In this document: positions 42,097-55,266 of the stretch, piece by piece | How the letters are laid out: every line of letters begins with the position of its first letter | How positions within the stretch are numbered: position 1 is the stretch's first letter | Assembly: GCF_031143425.1 (NCBI RefSeq) | Contig: NC_090451.1 | Coordinates: 353,532,339-353,596,338, forward strand | DNA length: 64,000 nt | Reading direction: 5' to 3' | From: Pleurodeles waltl | Taxonomy: Eukaryota; Chordata; Amphibia; Caudata; Salamandridae | Notes under the pieces: generated by a model | The model's input: the letters and a program-made list of their open reading frames with translations, nothing else | Databases searched by the model: none | Told to the model about the DNA's origin: nothing | Position numbers and translations under genes: made by a program

Positions 42097-45000
42097 TGTA
42101 GGAGGCTGGACTGGCTTGTAGTGAGTACCAAGGGGTACTTGCACCTTGCACCAGGCCCAGTTATCCCTTATTAGTGTATAGGGTGTCTAGCAGCTTAGGC
42201 TGATAGATAATGGTAGCTTAGCAGAGCAGCTCAGGCTGAACTAGGAGACGTGTGAAGCTACTACAGTACCACTCAGTGTCATATGCACAATATCATAAGA
42301 AAACACAATACACAGTTATACTAAAAATAAAGGTACTTTATTTTTATGACAATATGCCAAAGTATCTTAGATTGTACCCTCAGTGAGAGGATAGGAAATA
42401 TACACAAGATATATATACACAATAGCAAAAATATGCAGTATAGTCTTAGAAAACAGTGCAAACAATGTATAGTTACAATAGGATGCAATGGGGAAACATA
42501 GGGATAGGGGCAACACAAACCATATACTCCAAAAGTGGAATGCGAACCACGAATGGACCCCAAACCTAGGTGACCTTGTAGAGGGTCGCTGGGACTATTA
42601 GAAAATAGTGAGAGTTAGAAAAATAACCCTCCCCAAGACCCTGAAAAGTGAGTGCAAAGTGCACTAAAGTTCCCCTAAGGACAAAGTAGTCGTGTTAGAG
42701 GAATAATGCAGGAAAGACACAAACCAGCAATGCAACAACTGTGGATTTCCAATCTAGGGTACCTGTGGAACAAGGGGACCAAGTCCAAAAGTCACAAGCA
42801 AGTCGGAGATGGGCAGATGCCCAGGAAATGCCAGCTGCGGGTGCAAAGAAGCTTCGACTGGACAGAAGAAGCTGAGGTTTCTGCAGGAACAAAAAGGGCT
42901 AGAGACTTCCCCTTTGGTGGACGGATCCCTCTCGCCTTGGAGAGTCGTGCAGAAGTGTTTTCCCGCCGGAAGGACGCCAACAAGCCTTGCTAGTCGCAAA
43001 TCGTGCGTTTGGCGTTTTTGGACGCTGCTGGGGCCCAGGAGGGACCAGGAGGTCGCAAATTGGACCTGAAGAGAGAGGGGACGTCGAGAAAGACAAAGAG
43101 CCCTCACTGAAGCAGGTAGCACCTGGAGAAGTGCCAGAAACAGGCACTACGAGGATGCGTGAAACGGTGCTCGCCGAAGTTGCACAAAGGAGTCCCACGT
43201 CGCCGGAGACCAACTTAGAAAGTCGTGCAATGCAGGTTAGAGTGCCGTGGACCCAGGCTTGGCTGTGCACAAAGGATTTCCGCCGGAAGTGCACAAGGGC
43301 CGGAGTAGCTGCAAAGTCGCGGTTCCCAGCAATGCAGCCCAGCGAGGTGAGGCAAGGACTTACCTCCACCAAACTTGGACTGAAGAGTCACTGGACTGTG
43401 GGGGTCACTTGGACAGAGTCGCTGGATTCGAGGGACCTCGCTCGTCGTGCTGAGAGGAGACCCAAGGGACCGGTAATGCAGCTTTTTGGTGCCTGCGGTT
43501 GCAGGGGGAAGATTCCGTCGACCCACGGGAGATTTCTTCTGAGCTTCTGGTGCAGAGAGGAGGCAGACTACCCCCACAGCATGCACAAGCAGGAAAACAG
43601 TTGAGAAGGCGGCAGGATCAGCGTTACAGAGTTGCAGTAGTCGTCTTTGCTACTATGTTGCAGGCTTCCAGCGCAGTCAGCAGTCGATTCCTTATCAGAA
43701 GGTGAAGAGAGAGATGCAGAGGAACTCGGCTGAGCTCATGCATTCGTTATCTGCAGTTTCCCCAGAGACAGATACCCTAAATAGCCAGAAAAGAGGGTTT
43801 GGCTACCTAGGAGAGAGGATAGGCTACTAACACCTGAAGGAGCCTATCAGCAGGAGTCTCTGACGTCACCTGATGGCACTGGCCACTCAGAGCAGTCCAG
43901 TGTGCCAGCAGCACCTCTGTTTCCAAGATGGCAGAGGTCTGGAGCACACTGGAGGAGCTCTGGACACCTCCCAGGGGAGGTGCAGGTCAGGGGAGTGGTC
44001 ACTCCCCTTTCCTTTGTCCAGTTTCGCGCCAGAGCAGGGGCTAAGGGGTCCCTGAACCGGTGTAGACTGGCTTATGCAGAATTGGGCACATCTGTGCCCA
44101 ACAAAGCATTTCCAGAGGCTGGGGGAGGCTACTCCTCCCCTGCCTTCACACCATTTTCCAAAGGGAGAGGGTGTCACACCCTCTCTCAGAGGAAGTTCTT
44201 TGTTCTGCCATCCTGGGCCAGGCCTGGCTGGACCCCAGGAGGGCAGCTGCCTGTCTGAGGGGTTGGCAGCAGCAGCAGCTGCAGTGAAACCCCAGGAAGG
44301 GCAGTTTGGCAGTACCAGGGTCTGTGCTACAGACCACTGGGATCATGGGATTGTGCCAACTATGCCAGGATGGCGTAGAGGGGGCAATTCCATGATCATA
44401 GACATGTTACATGGCCATATTCGGAGTTACCATTGTGAAGCTACATATAGGTAGTGACCTATATGTAGTGCACGCGTGTAATGGTGTCCCCGCACTCAAA
44501 AGTTCAGGGAATTGGCTCTGAGCAATGTGGGGGCACCTTGGCTAGTGCCAGGGTGCCCTCACACTAAGTAACTTTGCACCTAACCTTTACCAGGTAAAGG
44601 TTAGACATATTGGTGACTTATAAGTTACTTAAGTGCAGTGTAAAATGGCTGTGAAATAACGTGGACGTTATTTCACTCAGGCTGCAGTGGCAGGCCTGTG
44701 TAAGAATTGTCAGAGCTCCCTATGGGTGGCAAAAGAAATGCTGCAGCCCATAGGGATCTCCTGGAACCCCAATACCCTGGGTACCTCAGTACCATATACT
44801 AGGGAATTATAAGGGTGTTCCAGTAAGCCAATGTAAATTGGTAAAATTGGTCACTAGCCTGTTAGTGACAATTTGAAAGTAATGAGAGAGCATAACCATT
44901 GAGGTTCTGGTTAGCAGAGCCTCAGTGAGACAGTTAGGCACCACACAGGGAACATATACATGCACACCTATGAGCACTGGGGCCCTGTGTGACAGGGTCC

Positions 45001-45232
45001 CAGTGACACATACATATAGGCCACAAACCTATGAGCACTGGGGTCCTGACCAGCAGGATCCCAGTGACACATAACAAAGATACTGAAAACATAGTGTTTT
45101 CACTATGAGCACTGAGGCCTGGCTATCAGGATCCCAGTGAGACAGTGAAAACAGTGACAAACATCCTGACATACACTCACAAACAGGCCAAAAGTGGGGG
45201 TAACAATGCTAGAAAGAGGCTACCTTCTCACA
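42097..45232 (-). repeat. 5' LTR of element E (3136 bp)
   Basis: TGTAGGAGGC at the PBS side and CTTCTCACA at the outer end. CRE at 43861-43868. Otherwise as the 3' LTR. Confidence 0.92.
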
Positions 45233-47884
45233 GTTATGCTCTATCTGCTTTACAAATTGTCACTAACAGGCTAGTGACCAATTTTACCAATTCATATTGG
45301 CATACTGGAACACCCTTATAATGCCCACATTATTTCACAGCCATTTTACACTGCACATAAGTAACTTATAAGTCACCTATATGTCTAACCTTCACCTGGT
45401 GATGGTTGGGTGAAAGTTACTTAGTGTGTGGGCACCCTGGCACTAGCCAAGGTGCCCCCACATCGTTCAGGGCAAATTCCCTGGACTTTGTGAGTGCGGG
45501 GACAGCAATTCACGCTTGCACTATACATAGGTCACTACCTATGTATAGCGTCACAATGGTAACTCTGAACATGGCCATGTAACATGTCTAAGATCATGGA
45601 ATTGTCACCCCAGTGCCATTCTGGCATTAGGGAGACAATTCCATGATCCCCCGAGTCTCTAGCACAGACCCGGGTACTGCCAAACTGCCTTTCCCGGGGT
45701 TTCACTGCAGCTGCTGCTGCTGCCAACCCCTCAGACAGGTTTCTGCCCTCCTGGGGTCCAGCCAGGCCTGGCCCAGGAAGGCAGAACAAAGGACTTCCTC
45801 AGAGAGAGGGTGTTACACCCTCTCCCTTTGGAAAAAGGTGTCAGGGCTGGGGAGGAGTAGCCTCCCCCAGCCTCTGGAAATGCTTTGATGGGCACAGATG
45901 GTGCCCATCTCTGCATAAGCCAGTCTACACCGGTTCAGGGATCCCCCAGCCCTACTCTGTCGCGAAACTGGACAAAGGAAAGGGTAGTGACCACTCCCCT
46001 GACCTGCATCTTCCAGGTGAGGTGCCCAGAGCTCCTCCAGCGTGCCCCAGACCTCTGCCATCTTGGATTCAGAGGTGTGCTGGCACACTGGACTGCTCTG
46101 AGTGGCCAGGGCCAGCAGGTGAAGTCAGACACTCCTTCTGATAGGCTCTTACCTGTGTTACTAGCCTATCCTCCTTCCTTGGTAGCCAAACCTCCTTTTC
46201 TGGCTATTTAGGGTCTCTGCTTTGGGGAATTCTTCAGATACCGAATGCAAGAGCTCATCAGAGTTACTCTGCATCAAAGGATCGACCGCTGACTGCTCAG
46301 GACGCCTGCAAAACCGCAACAAAGTAGCAAAGACGACTACTGCAACCTTGTATTGCTTCATCCTGACGGCTTTCTCGCCTGTTTCCTGGTGGTGCATGCC
46401 CTGGGGGTAGCCTGCCTCCTTCTTGCACCAGGAGCTCTGAAGAAATCTCCTGTGGGTCGACGGAATCATCCCCCTGCAACCGCAGGCAACAAAAGACGGC
46501 ATCACCGGTCCTCTGAGTCCCCTCTCAGCACGACAAGCGTGGTCCCTGGAACTCAGCAACTCTGTCCAAGTGACTTCCACAGTCCAGTGACTCTTCCGTC
46601 CAAGTTTGGTGGAGGTAAGTCCTTGCCTCCCCACGCTAGACTGCATTGCTGGGTACCGCGTGATTTGCAGCTGCTCCGGCTCCTGTGCACTCTTCCAGGA
46701 TTTCCTTCGTGCACAGCCAAGCCTGGGTCCCCGACACTCTAACCTGCAGTGCACAACCTTCTGAGTTGTCCTCTGGCGTCGTGGGACTCCCTTTTCTGAC
46801 TTCGGGTGGACTCCGGTTCACTCCTCTTCCAGATGCCTGTTCCGGTACTTCTGCGGGTGCTGTCTGCTTCTGTGAGGGCTCCCTGACTTGCTGGGCACCC
46901 CCTCTGTCGCCTCATCCAAGTGGTGACATCCTGGTCCCTCCTGGGCCACAGCAGCATCCAAAAACCCTAACCGCGACCCTTGCAGCTAGCAAGGCTTGTT
47001 TGCGGTCTTTCTGCGTGGGAACATCTCTGCAAGCTTCTTCACGATGCGGGACATCCACCCTCCAAAGGGGAAGTTCCTAGTCCTCTTCGTTCTTGCAGAA
47101 CACAAAGCTTCTTCAATCCGGTGGCAGCTTCCTTGCACCCTCAGCTGGCATTTCCTGGGCATCTGCCCACTCTCGACACTGTCGTGACTCTTGGACTTGG
47201 TCCCCTTGTTTCACAGGTACTCAGGTCTGGAAATCCACTGTTGTTGCTTTGCTGGTGTTGGTTTCCTTGCAGAATCCCCCTATCACGACTTCTGTGCTCT
47301 CTGGGGGTTGTAGGTGCACTTTACACCTACCTTACAGGGTCTTGGGGTGGGCTACTTTTCTAACCCTCACTGTTTTCTTACAGTCCCAGTGACCCTCTAC
47401 AAGCTCACATAGGTTTGGGGTCCATTTGTGGTTCGCATTCCACTTTTGGAGTATATGGTTTGTGTTGCCCCTATACCTATGTGCTCCTATTGCAATCTAT
47501 TGTAACTTTACATTGCTTGCATTACTTCCTTTTGCTATTACTGCATATTTTTGGTATTGTGTACATATATCTTGTGTATATTTGGCATCCTCATACTGAG
47601 GGTACTCACTGAGATACTTTTGGCATATTGTCATAAAAATAAAGTACCTTTATTTTTAGTATATCTGTGTATTGTGTTTTCTTATGATATTGTGCATATG
47701 ACACCAGTGGTATAGTAGGAGCTTTGCATGTCTCTTAGTTCAGCCTAAGCTGCTTTGCTATAGCTACCTTCTATCAGCCTAAGCTGCTAGAAACACCTCT
47801 TCTACACTAATAAGGGATAACTGCACCTGGTACAGAGTGTAAGTACCCCTTGGTACCCACTACAAGCCAGGCCAGCCTCCTACA
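45233..47884 (+). repeat. First array LTR, part 2 (with GTTAT duplication)
   Basis: 45233-45237 is the right GTTAT copy. The LTR then continues to CAGCCTCCTACA at 47884, with about 120 bp missing after 45321, including the GAAATAACGT arm. The CRE position reads TGAAGTCA (46120-46127). AATAAA lies at about 47638. It is the 3' LTR of B' and the 5' LTR of C at once. Confidence 0.85.
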
Positions 47885-48154
47885 TTGGTTGTGCAGCGGT
47901 GGGATAAGTACTTGTAACTACTTACCACTTTGTCATTGTGTACTTTTCATAAGAGAATAATATACAAAACAAGTTCAGTGTATGTACACCTAACCAAAAC
48001 GTTTTGCTTTTCTTCTCTTACACTATCTGTTAAGTGCTGAAAAGTACTCCTAAACTTTCCAAAAGTTTCTAAAAAGTTGAAAAAGTTTTTTCTGTTTCCT
48101 TAAAAAGTCCTGAAACTTTTTCTCTCTTTTATCTGTCCTTATACCTTTTCTATC
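47885..48154 (+). other. Primer-binding site and leader of unit C
   Basis: PBS 47885-47906 is the same as in G. The leader is diverged but keeps the AAAAGTT/AACTTTT block pattern (48000-48125). Confidence 0.6.
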
Positions 48155-50755
48155 ATGTTCGATGTAGGAACTTGTACTAACTTGGTCAGCTCAGCTTATG
48201 ACCACCTTAACTGGAAGGGTTTAAGGAGTCCCTGCATTGATAGAGGTTTAGGAGTGGGAAAGAATCCCCCTAGAGAATTGTTGTCTAACACGCTTATTGA
48301 AAATGATAAGGCCTTAACTGGCACTTCAATTGAGAAGTTAGGAGATAGTTCACACACTGACTCAGGGGAGCCCCCAGTAAGAGTGTTAGAAGGTGACCTT
48401 CCCAACCTGCCCCTTAGCAGACCACCTAGCATAGCTGGTAGTAATGTAAGTTCACATCACAGTAGGGATAATTTTATTCCTGCAGGCCAGGTTGCTAGAG
48501 TGCCAACTGTTAGGGACAGGTCTCCCTCTGTTCATTCACATCATTCTTCTGTGTCAAAGCATTCCTAACCCACCCACCCTGAAGACAGACTGTTAGAAAG
48601 GGAACTCAATAGATTGAGGTTGGAAGAGTCCAGGCTAAAGCTTAAACAGCAACAGCTGGCTCTAGACAGGGAATCTCTAGACTTAGTAAAAGAGAGACAG
48701 AGGTTGGGGTTAGGACCACATGGTGGCAGCAGCAGTATTCCAGATAATAATCCTGTGAAAGAGCATGATTCTAGGAATCTGCATAAAATAGTTCCCCCTT
48801 ACAAGGAAGGGGATGACACTAACAAGTGGTTTGCTGCACTTGAGAGGGCCTGTATGGTACAGGGGGTCCCTCAAAGGCAGTGGGCTGCTATCCTATGGCT
48901 ATCTTTCAGTGGAAAGGCTAGTGATAGGCTCCTTACTGTGAAGGAAAGTGATGCCAATAATTTTACAGTTTTGAAGAATGCACTCTTGGATGGATTTGGC
49001 TTAACCACTGAACAACACAGGATTAAGTTCAGAGAAACCAGAAAAGAGTCCTCACAAGACTGGGTAGACTTTGTTGACTATTCAGTGAAGGCATTGGAGG
49101 GGTGGTTACATGGCAGTAAAGTTTCTGACTATGATAGCCTGTATAATCTGATCCTGAGAGAGCATATTCTGAATAACTGTGTGTCTGATTTGTTACACCA
49201 ATATCTAGTGGACTCAGATCTGACCTCTCCCCAAGAATTGGGAAAGAAGGCAGACAAATGGGTCAGAACAAGAGTGAACAGAAATGCTCATACAGGGGGT
49301 GACAAGGATGGCAAGAAGAAAGATGGTGAGAAATCTCAGGATAAGCATGGGGATAAGGGTAAAACCAAAGATCCTTCTTCAAATCCTAAACACTCTTCAG
49401 GGGGTGGGGATAAAACTAATTCTTCCTCTTCTTCACAAACTACACACATTAAAAAGCCTTGGTGCTTTGTGTGTACAAATAAAGGCCATAGGCCAGGGGA
49501 TAAGTCCTGTCCATGTAAACCCCCTGAGCCTACCACCACTAATACATCAAGCTCTAGTGCCCCTAGCAGTAGTGGTAATAGTGGTGGGACTGCTGGCAAC
49601 AGTCAAGCTAAGGGTGTAGTTGGGTTCACTTATGGGTCCATCATAGAAAATGGGGTAGTCAGTCCCAAGACAGTTTCTTTCACACCTAGTGGCATTGGCC
49701 TTGCCACACTGGCTGCTTGTCCCCTTACAATGGATAAGTACAGGCAGACAGTTTCAATAAATGGTGTTGAGGTCCAGGCCTACAGGGACACAGGTGCCAG
49801 TATCACTTTGGTGACTGAAAACCTGGTGGCCCCTGAACAATACATCATTGGACAACAGTACAAGATTATTAATGTCCATAACTCCACTAAGTTTCTTCCC
49901 TTAGCTATAGTTCAGCTTAGTTGGGGTGGAGTTACTGGTCCTAAGCAGGTGGTAGTATCACCTAGCTTACCTGTAGACTGTCTCTTAGGTAATGACTTAG
50001 AGACCTCAGGTTGGGCTGAGGTAGAGTTTTATACCCATGCAGCCATGCTGGGTTTCCCTGAGGAATTGTTCCCTCTCATTTCTACTGAAATGAAAAAGCA
50101 AAGGAGAGAAAAAGGCCTGAAAACTCAAGATCCCTCTCCAACAACAGGTAAAAAGGGTATCACAGTATCCCCTAACCACCCTGCCATTCAGGATATCATT
50201 CCTGTGGTGGATGAAACCTCTCCTGGGGTGGCACCTGTACCAAGGGAATCATCAGCTGGCATAGCTGTACTCCCTGAGGTGGAAGTACCTCTCTGTGGGA
50301 TAACTAATATTGGTGAGAAAAAGTCCACCATTGTAGTTAACATGGAGCATCCCTCCAACCCTCCCAGAGAAACTTTAGTGCAGAAACCCTGCACTGCCTC
50401 ACAGTACTTAGGACAGCAGCCCTGCCCTAGTGTGGAGCTCATAGGACAGCATCCCTGCCCTGCTCCAACTAAAGAGAAACAGCACCCCTGTTCCTTCTAA
50501 CAGCCATATGGACAATGTTTTTGCCCAGCTATGGCTTTACTGAGACAGCATCCCTGTCTGGCATTCTCATCACTAGAAATAGGTCCAGTGGACAATTCCC
50601 ACTGTTCTAAACTAAAACTTACTGATAGGAACTCTGAAAATATATCTTCACATTGTTCACTTCAAACAGGGTGGTTTACATTCCCACAGGGAAGTAACCA
50701 TATAGTGGATGATAAAGGGAGTAACCAGTCTATTGCAGAGTTACTCACCACTTAG
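48155..50755 (+). pseudogene. gag: Gag-protease with QHPC cassette, unit C (two stops)
   Basis: Starts at ATG 48155 (MFDVGTCTNLVSSAYDHLNW), with a SAP-like part. An in-frame TAA at 48566-48568 interrupts it where D has Gln (SKHSQPTHP), so it is probably a CAA to TAA change. The frame then stays open from 48569 to 50500 through coiled coil, SCAN-like capsid, zinc knuckle (CFVCTNKGHRPGDKSC), DTGAS protease and the QHPC cassette. A second stop at 50498-50500 falls inside the cassette. The same frame resumes to 50755 with a short deletion (SSHCSLQTGWF). The long open middle part suggests moderate age. Confidence 0.85.
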
Positions 50756-50800
50756 ACAATAAAGACTCAACTGGCCAAGGTTAGCCTCATTGTCCTTCCT

Positions 50801-50826
50801 CGGGGGGGGGGGGGGCGGGGGGGTTG
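50801..50826 (+). other. Expanded polypurine tract of unit C
   Basis: C, 14 G, C, 7 G and TTG before the LTR. The run is longer than the 9-10 G in the others, probably from slippage. Confidence 0.65.
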
Positions 50827-53800
50827 TGTGAGAAAGTAGCCTCTTTCTAGCCTTGTTACCCCAACTTTTGGCCTATTTGTGAGTATATGACAGGGTGTTT
50901 TCACTGTCTCACTGGGATCCTGCTAGCCAGGGCCCATTGCTCATAGTGAAGACCCTATGTTGTCAGTATGTTTGGTATGTGTCACTGGGACCCTGCTAGC
51001 CAGGACCCCAGTGCTCATAAGTTTATGGCCTATATGTATGTGTTCACTGTGTGATGACTAACTGTCTCACTGAGGCTCTGCTAACCAGAACCTCAGTGGT
51101 TATGCTCTCTCTGCTTTCCAAATTGTCACTAACAGGCTAGTGACCAATGTCACCAATTCACATTGGCATACTGGAACACCCTTATAATTCCCTAGTATAT
51201 GGTACTGAGGTACCCAGGGTATTGGGGTTCCAGGAGATCCCTATGGGCTGCAGCATTTCTTTTGCCACCCAAGGGAGATCTGACAATTCTTACACAGGCC
51301 TGCCACTGCAGCCTGAGTGAAATAACGTCCACGTTATTTCACAGCCATTTACCACTGCACTTAAGTAACTTATAAGTCACCTATATGTCTAACCTTCGCC
51401 TGGTGAAGGTTGGGTGCAAAGTTACTTAGTGTGAGGGCACCCTGGCACTAGCCAAGGTGCCCCCACATCGTTCAGGGCAAATTCCCCAGACTTTGTGAGT
51501 GCGGGGACACCATTACACGCGTTCACTGTACATACGTCTCTACCTATGTACAGCGTCACAATGGTAACTCCGAACATGGCCATGTAATATGTCTAGGATC
51601 ATGGAATTGTCCCCCCAATGCCATTCTGGCATTGGGGGGACAATTCCATGATCCCCCGGGTCTCTAGCACAGAACCCGGGTACTGCCAAACTGCCTTTCC
51701 GGGGGTTTCACTGCAGCTGCTGCTGCTGCCAACCCCTCAGACAGGTTTCTGCCCTCCTGGGTTCCAGCCAGGCCTGGCCCAGGAAGGCAGAACAAAGGAC
51801 TTCCTCTGAGAGAAGGTGTTACACCCTCTCCCTTTGGAAATAGGTGTCAGGGCTGGGGAGGAGTAGCCTCCCCCAGCCTCTGGAAATGCTTTGATGGGCA
51901 CAGATGGTGCCCATCTCGGCATAAGCCAGTCTACACCGGTTCTGGGATCCCCCAGCCCTGCTCTGGCCCGAAACTGGACAAAGGAAAGGGGAGTGACCAC
52001 ACCCCTGACCTGCACCTCCCAGGGGAGGTGCCCAGAGCTCCTCCAGCGTGCCCCAGACCTCTGTCATCTTGGATTCAGAGGTGTGCTGGCACATTGGACT
52101 GCTCTGAGTGGCCAGGGCCAGCAGGTGACATCAGAGACTCCTGATAGGCTCTTACCTTTCTTACTAGCCTGTCCTCCTTCCTAGGTAGCCAAACCTCCTT
52201 TTCTGGCTATTTAGGGTCTCTGCTTTGCGGGAATTCTTCAGATACCGAATGCAAGAGCTCACCAGAGTTCCTCTGCATCTCCTTCTTCACCTTCTGCCAA
52301 AGGATCAACCTCTGACTGCTCAGGACGCCTGCAAAACCACAACAAAGTAGCAAAGACGACTACTGCAACCTTGTATCGCTTCATCCTGCCGGCTTTCTCA
52401 ACTGTTTCCTGGTGGTGCATGCTCTGGGGGTAGCCTGCCTCCTTCTTGCACCAGAAGCTCTGAAGAAATCTCCAGTGGGTTGACGGAATCTGCCCCCTGC
52501 CACCGCAGGCAACAAAAGACTGCATCACCGGTCCTCTGGGTCCCCTCTCAGCACGACGAGCGTGGTCCCTGGAACTCAGCAACTCTGTTCAAGTGACTCC
52601 CACAGTCCAGTGACTCTTCAGTCCAAGTTTGGTGGAGGCAAGTCCTTGCCTCCCCGCGCTAGACTGCATTGCTGGGTACCACGTGATTTGCAGCTGCTCC
52701 GGCTCCTGTGCACTCTTCCAGGATTTCCTTCATGCACAGCCAAGCCTGGGTCCCCGACACTCTAACCTGTAATGCACAACCTTCTGAGTTGTCCTCTGGC
52801 GTCGTGGGACTCCCTTTTCTGACTTCGGGTGGACTCCGGTTCACTCCTCTTCCAAGTGCCTGTTCCGGTACTTCTGTGGGTGCTGCCTGCTTTTGTGAGG
52901 GCTCCCTGACTTGCTGCCCCACCCCCTCTGTCTCCTCATCCAAGTGGCGACATCCTGGTCCCTCCTGGGCCACAGCAGCATCCAAAAACCGTAACCGCAA
53001 CCCTTGCAGCTAGCAAGGCTTGTTTGCGGTCTTTCTGCGTGGGAACACCTCTGCAAGCTTCTTCACGACGTGGGACATCCATCCTCCAAAGGGGAAGTTT
53101 CTAGTCCTCTTCGTTCTTGCAGAACACAAAGCTTCTTCTATCTGGTGGCAGCTTCCTTGCACCCTCAGCTGGCATTTCCTGAGCTCCTACCCACTCTCGA
53201 CACTGTTGCGACTCTTGGACTTGGTCCCCTTGTTTTACAGGTACTCAGGTCCGGAAATCCACTGTTGTTGCATTGCTGGTGTGCTCTCTGAGGGTTGTAG
53301 GTGCACTTTACACCTACCTTACAGAGTCTTGGGGTGGGCTATTTTTCTAACTGTCACTGTTTTCTTACAGTCCCAGCGACCCTCTACAAGCTCACATAGG
53401 TTTGGGGTCCATTCGTGGTTCGCATTCCACTTTTGGAGAATATGGTTTGTGTTGCCCCTATACCTATGTGCTCCTATTGCAATCTATTGTAACTTTACAC
53501 TGCTTGCATTACTCCCTTTTGCTATTACTACATATATCTTGTGTATATTTGGCATCCTTATACTGACGGTACTCACTGAGATACTTTTAGCATATTGTCA
53601 TAAAAAATAAAGTAGCTTTATTTTGAGTATATCTGTGTATTGTGTTTTCTTATGATATTGTGCATATGACACCAGTGGTATAGTAGGAGCTTTGCATGTC
53701 TCCTAGTTCAGCCTAAGCTGCTTTGCCATAGCTACCTTCTATCAGCCTAAGCTTCTAGAAACACCTCTTCTCTACTAATAAGGGATAACTGCACCTGGCA

Positions 53801-53851
53801 GAAGGTGTAAGTACTTTTGGTACCCACTACAAGCCAGGCCAGCCTCCTACA
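50827..53851 (+). repeat. Second array LTR (3025 bp), shared by C and D
   Basis: TGTGAGAAAGTAGCC to CAGCCTCCTACA, complete. Hairpin modules near 50906, 50982 and 51068. CRE position reads TGACATCA (52127), and the donor position reads GGAGGCAAGT (52636), each a decay product of the motifs kept in young copies. Followed directly by a PBS, so it serves as 5' LTR of unit D. Confidence 0.9.
51596..51654. repeat. Perfect 28-bp-arm hairpin in U3
   Basis: The left arm starts GGATCATGGAATTGTCCCCC and ends AATGCCA. The right arm is its exact reverse complement, with a 3-base centre TTC. The same site in G (17906-17962) has only 13 paired bases at the base of the stem plus ATGCCA/TGGCAT at the top. 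Confidence 0.85.
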
Positions 53852-53892
53852 TTGGTTGTGCAGCGGTGGGATAAGTACTTGTAACTACTTAC
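53852..53892 (+). other. Primer-binding site and start of leader, unit D
   Basis: PBS 53852-53873, then GTACTTGTAACTACTTAC, where element H is inserted. 53888-53892 is CTTAC, the left target duplication. Confidence 0.7.
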
Positions 53893-53986
53893 TGTGAGAA
53901 GGTAGCCTCTTTCTAGCCTTGTTACCCCCACTTTTGGCCTGTTTGTGAGTGTATGTCAGGGTGTTTTGTCACTGTTTTCACTGTCT

Positions 53987-54229
53987 CACTGGGAACCTGA
54001 TAGCCAGGCCTCAGTGCTCATAGTGAAAACACCATGTTTTCAGTATGGTTGTTATGTGTCACTGGGATCCTGCTAGTCAGGACCCCAGTGCTCATAGGTT
54101 TGTGGCCTATATGTATGTGTCACTGGGACCCTGTCACACAGGGCCCCAGTGCTCATAGGTGTGCATGTATATGTTCCCTGTGTGGTGCCTAACTGTCTCA
54201 CTGAGGCTCTGCTAACCAGAACCTCAGTG
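53987..54229 (+). repeat. Four hairpin modules in U3 of H
   Basis: Units at 53987-54016, 54060-54090, 54121-54151 and 54199-54229. Outer arms are CACTGGG/CCCAGTG (middle two) or CACTGAG/CTCAGTG (last). Inner arms are TCCTG/CAGGA in the second and CCCTG/CAGGG in the third, so paired positions change together. The first unit is also enclosed by GTTTTCACT/AGTGAAAAC. Confidence 0.75.
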
Positions 54230-55258
54230 GTGATGCTCTCTCATTACTTTCAAATTGTCACTAACAGGCTAGTGACCATTTTTACCAATTTACATTGGCT
54301 TACTGGAACACCCTTATAATTCCCTAGTATATGGTACTGAGGTACCCAGGGTATTGGGGTTCCAGGAGATCCCTATGGGCTGCAGCATTTCTTTTGCCAC
54401 CCATAGGGAGCTCTGACAATTCTTACACAGGCCTGCCACTGCAGCCTGAGTGAAATAACGTCCACGTTATTTCACAGCCATTTTACACTGCACTTAAGTA
54501 ACTTATAAGTCACCTATGTGTCTAACCTTTACCTGGTAAAGGTTAGGTGCAAAGTTACTTAGTGTGAGGGCACCCTGGCACTAGCCAAGGTGCCCCCACA
54601 TTGTTCAGAGCCAATTCACTGAACTTTGTGAGTGCGGGGACACCATTACACGCGTGCACTACATATAGGTCACTACCTATATGTAGCTTCACCATGGTAA
54701 CTCCGAATATGGCCATGTAACATGTCTATGATCATGGAATTGCCCCCTCTATGCCATCCTGGCATAGTTGGCACAATCCCATGATCCCAGTGGTCTGTAG
54801 CACAGACCCTGGTACTGCCAAACTGCCCTTCCTGGGGTTTCACTGCAGCTGATGCTGCTGCCAACCCCTCAGACAGGCATCTGCCCTCCTGGGGTCCAGC
54901 CAGGCCTGGCCCAGGATCGCAGAACAAAGAACTTCCTCTGAGAGAGGGTGTGACACCCTCTCCCTTTGGAAAATGGTGTGAAGGCAGGGGAGGAGTAGCC
55001 TCCCCCAGCCTCTGGAAATGCTTTGTTGGGCACAGATGTGCCCAATTCTGCATAAGCCAGTCTACACCGGTTCAGGGACCCCTTAGCCCCTGCTCTGGCG
55101 CGAAACTGGACAAAGGAAAGGGGAGTGACCACTCCCCTGACCTGCACCTCCCCTGGGAGGTGTCCAGAGCTCCTCCAGTGTGCTCCAGACCTCTGCCATC
55201 TTGGAAACAGAGGTGCTGCTGGCACACTGGACTGCTCTGAGTGGCCAGTGCCACCAGG

Positions 55259-55266
55259 TGACGTCA
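55259..55266. promoter_or_regulatory. CRE-like site TGACGTCA in 5' LTR of H
   Basis: Perfect palindrome, repeated at 61365-61372 in the 3' LTR. Confidence 0.5.

Larger units (their letters stand above)
35953..45232 (-). mobile_element. Gag-only LTR retrotransposon E, complete
   Basis: 9280 bp on the minus strand with LTRs 35953-39098 and 42097-45232, PBS, leader, one intact 898-codon frame and a polypurine tract. Flanked by GTTAT at 35948-35952 and 45233-45237. Integrase, reverse transcriptase and RNase H are absent, so it must depend on an autonomous relative such as G. The two LTRs together are about twice as long as the 3-kb internal part. The right LTR lacks 9 bp near 43660 present in the left. 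Confidence 0.93.

Noticed and set aside
54060..54229. Repeats with spacers suggesting a CRISPR-like array
   Set aside because: Units are degenerate hairpins inside LTRs of a eukaryotic element, few in number and irregularly spaced, with no cas genes.
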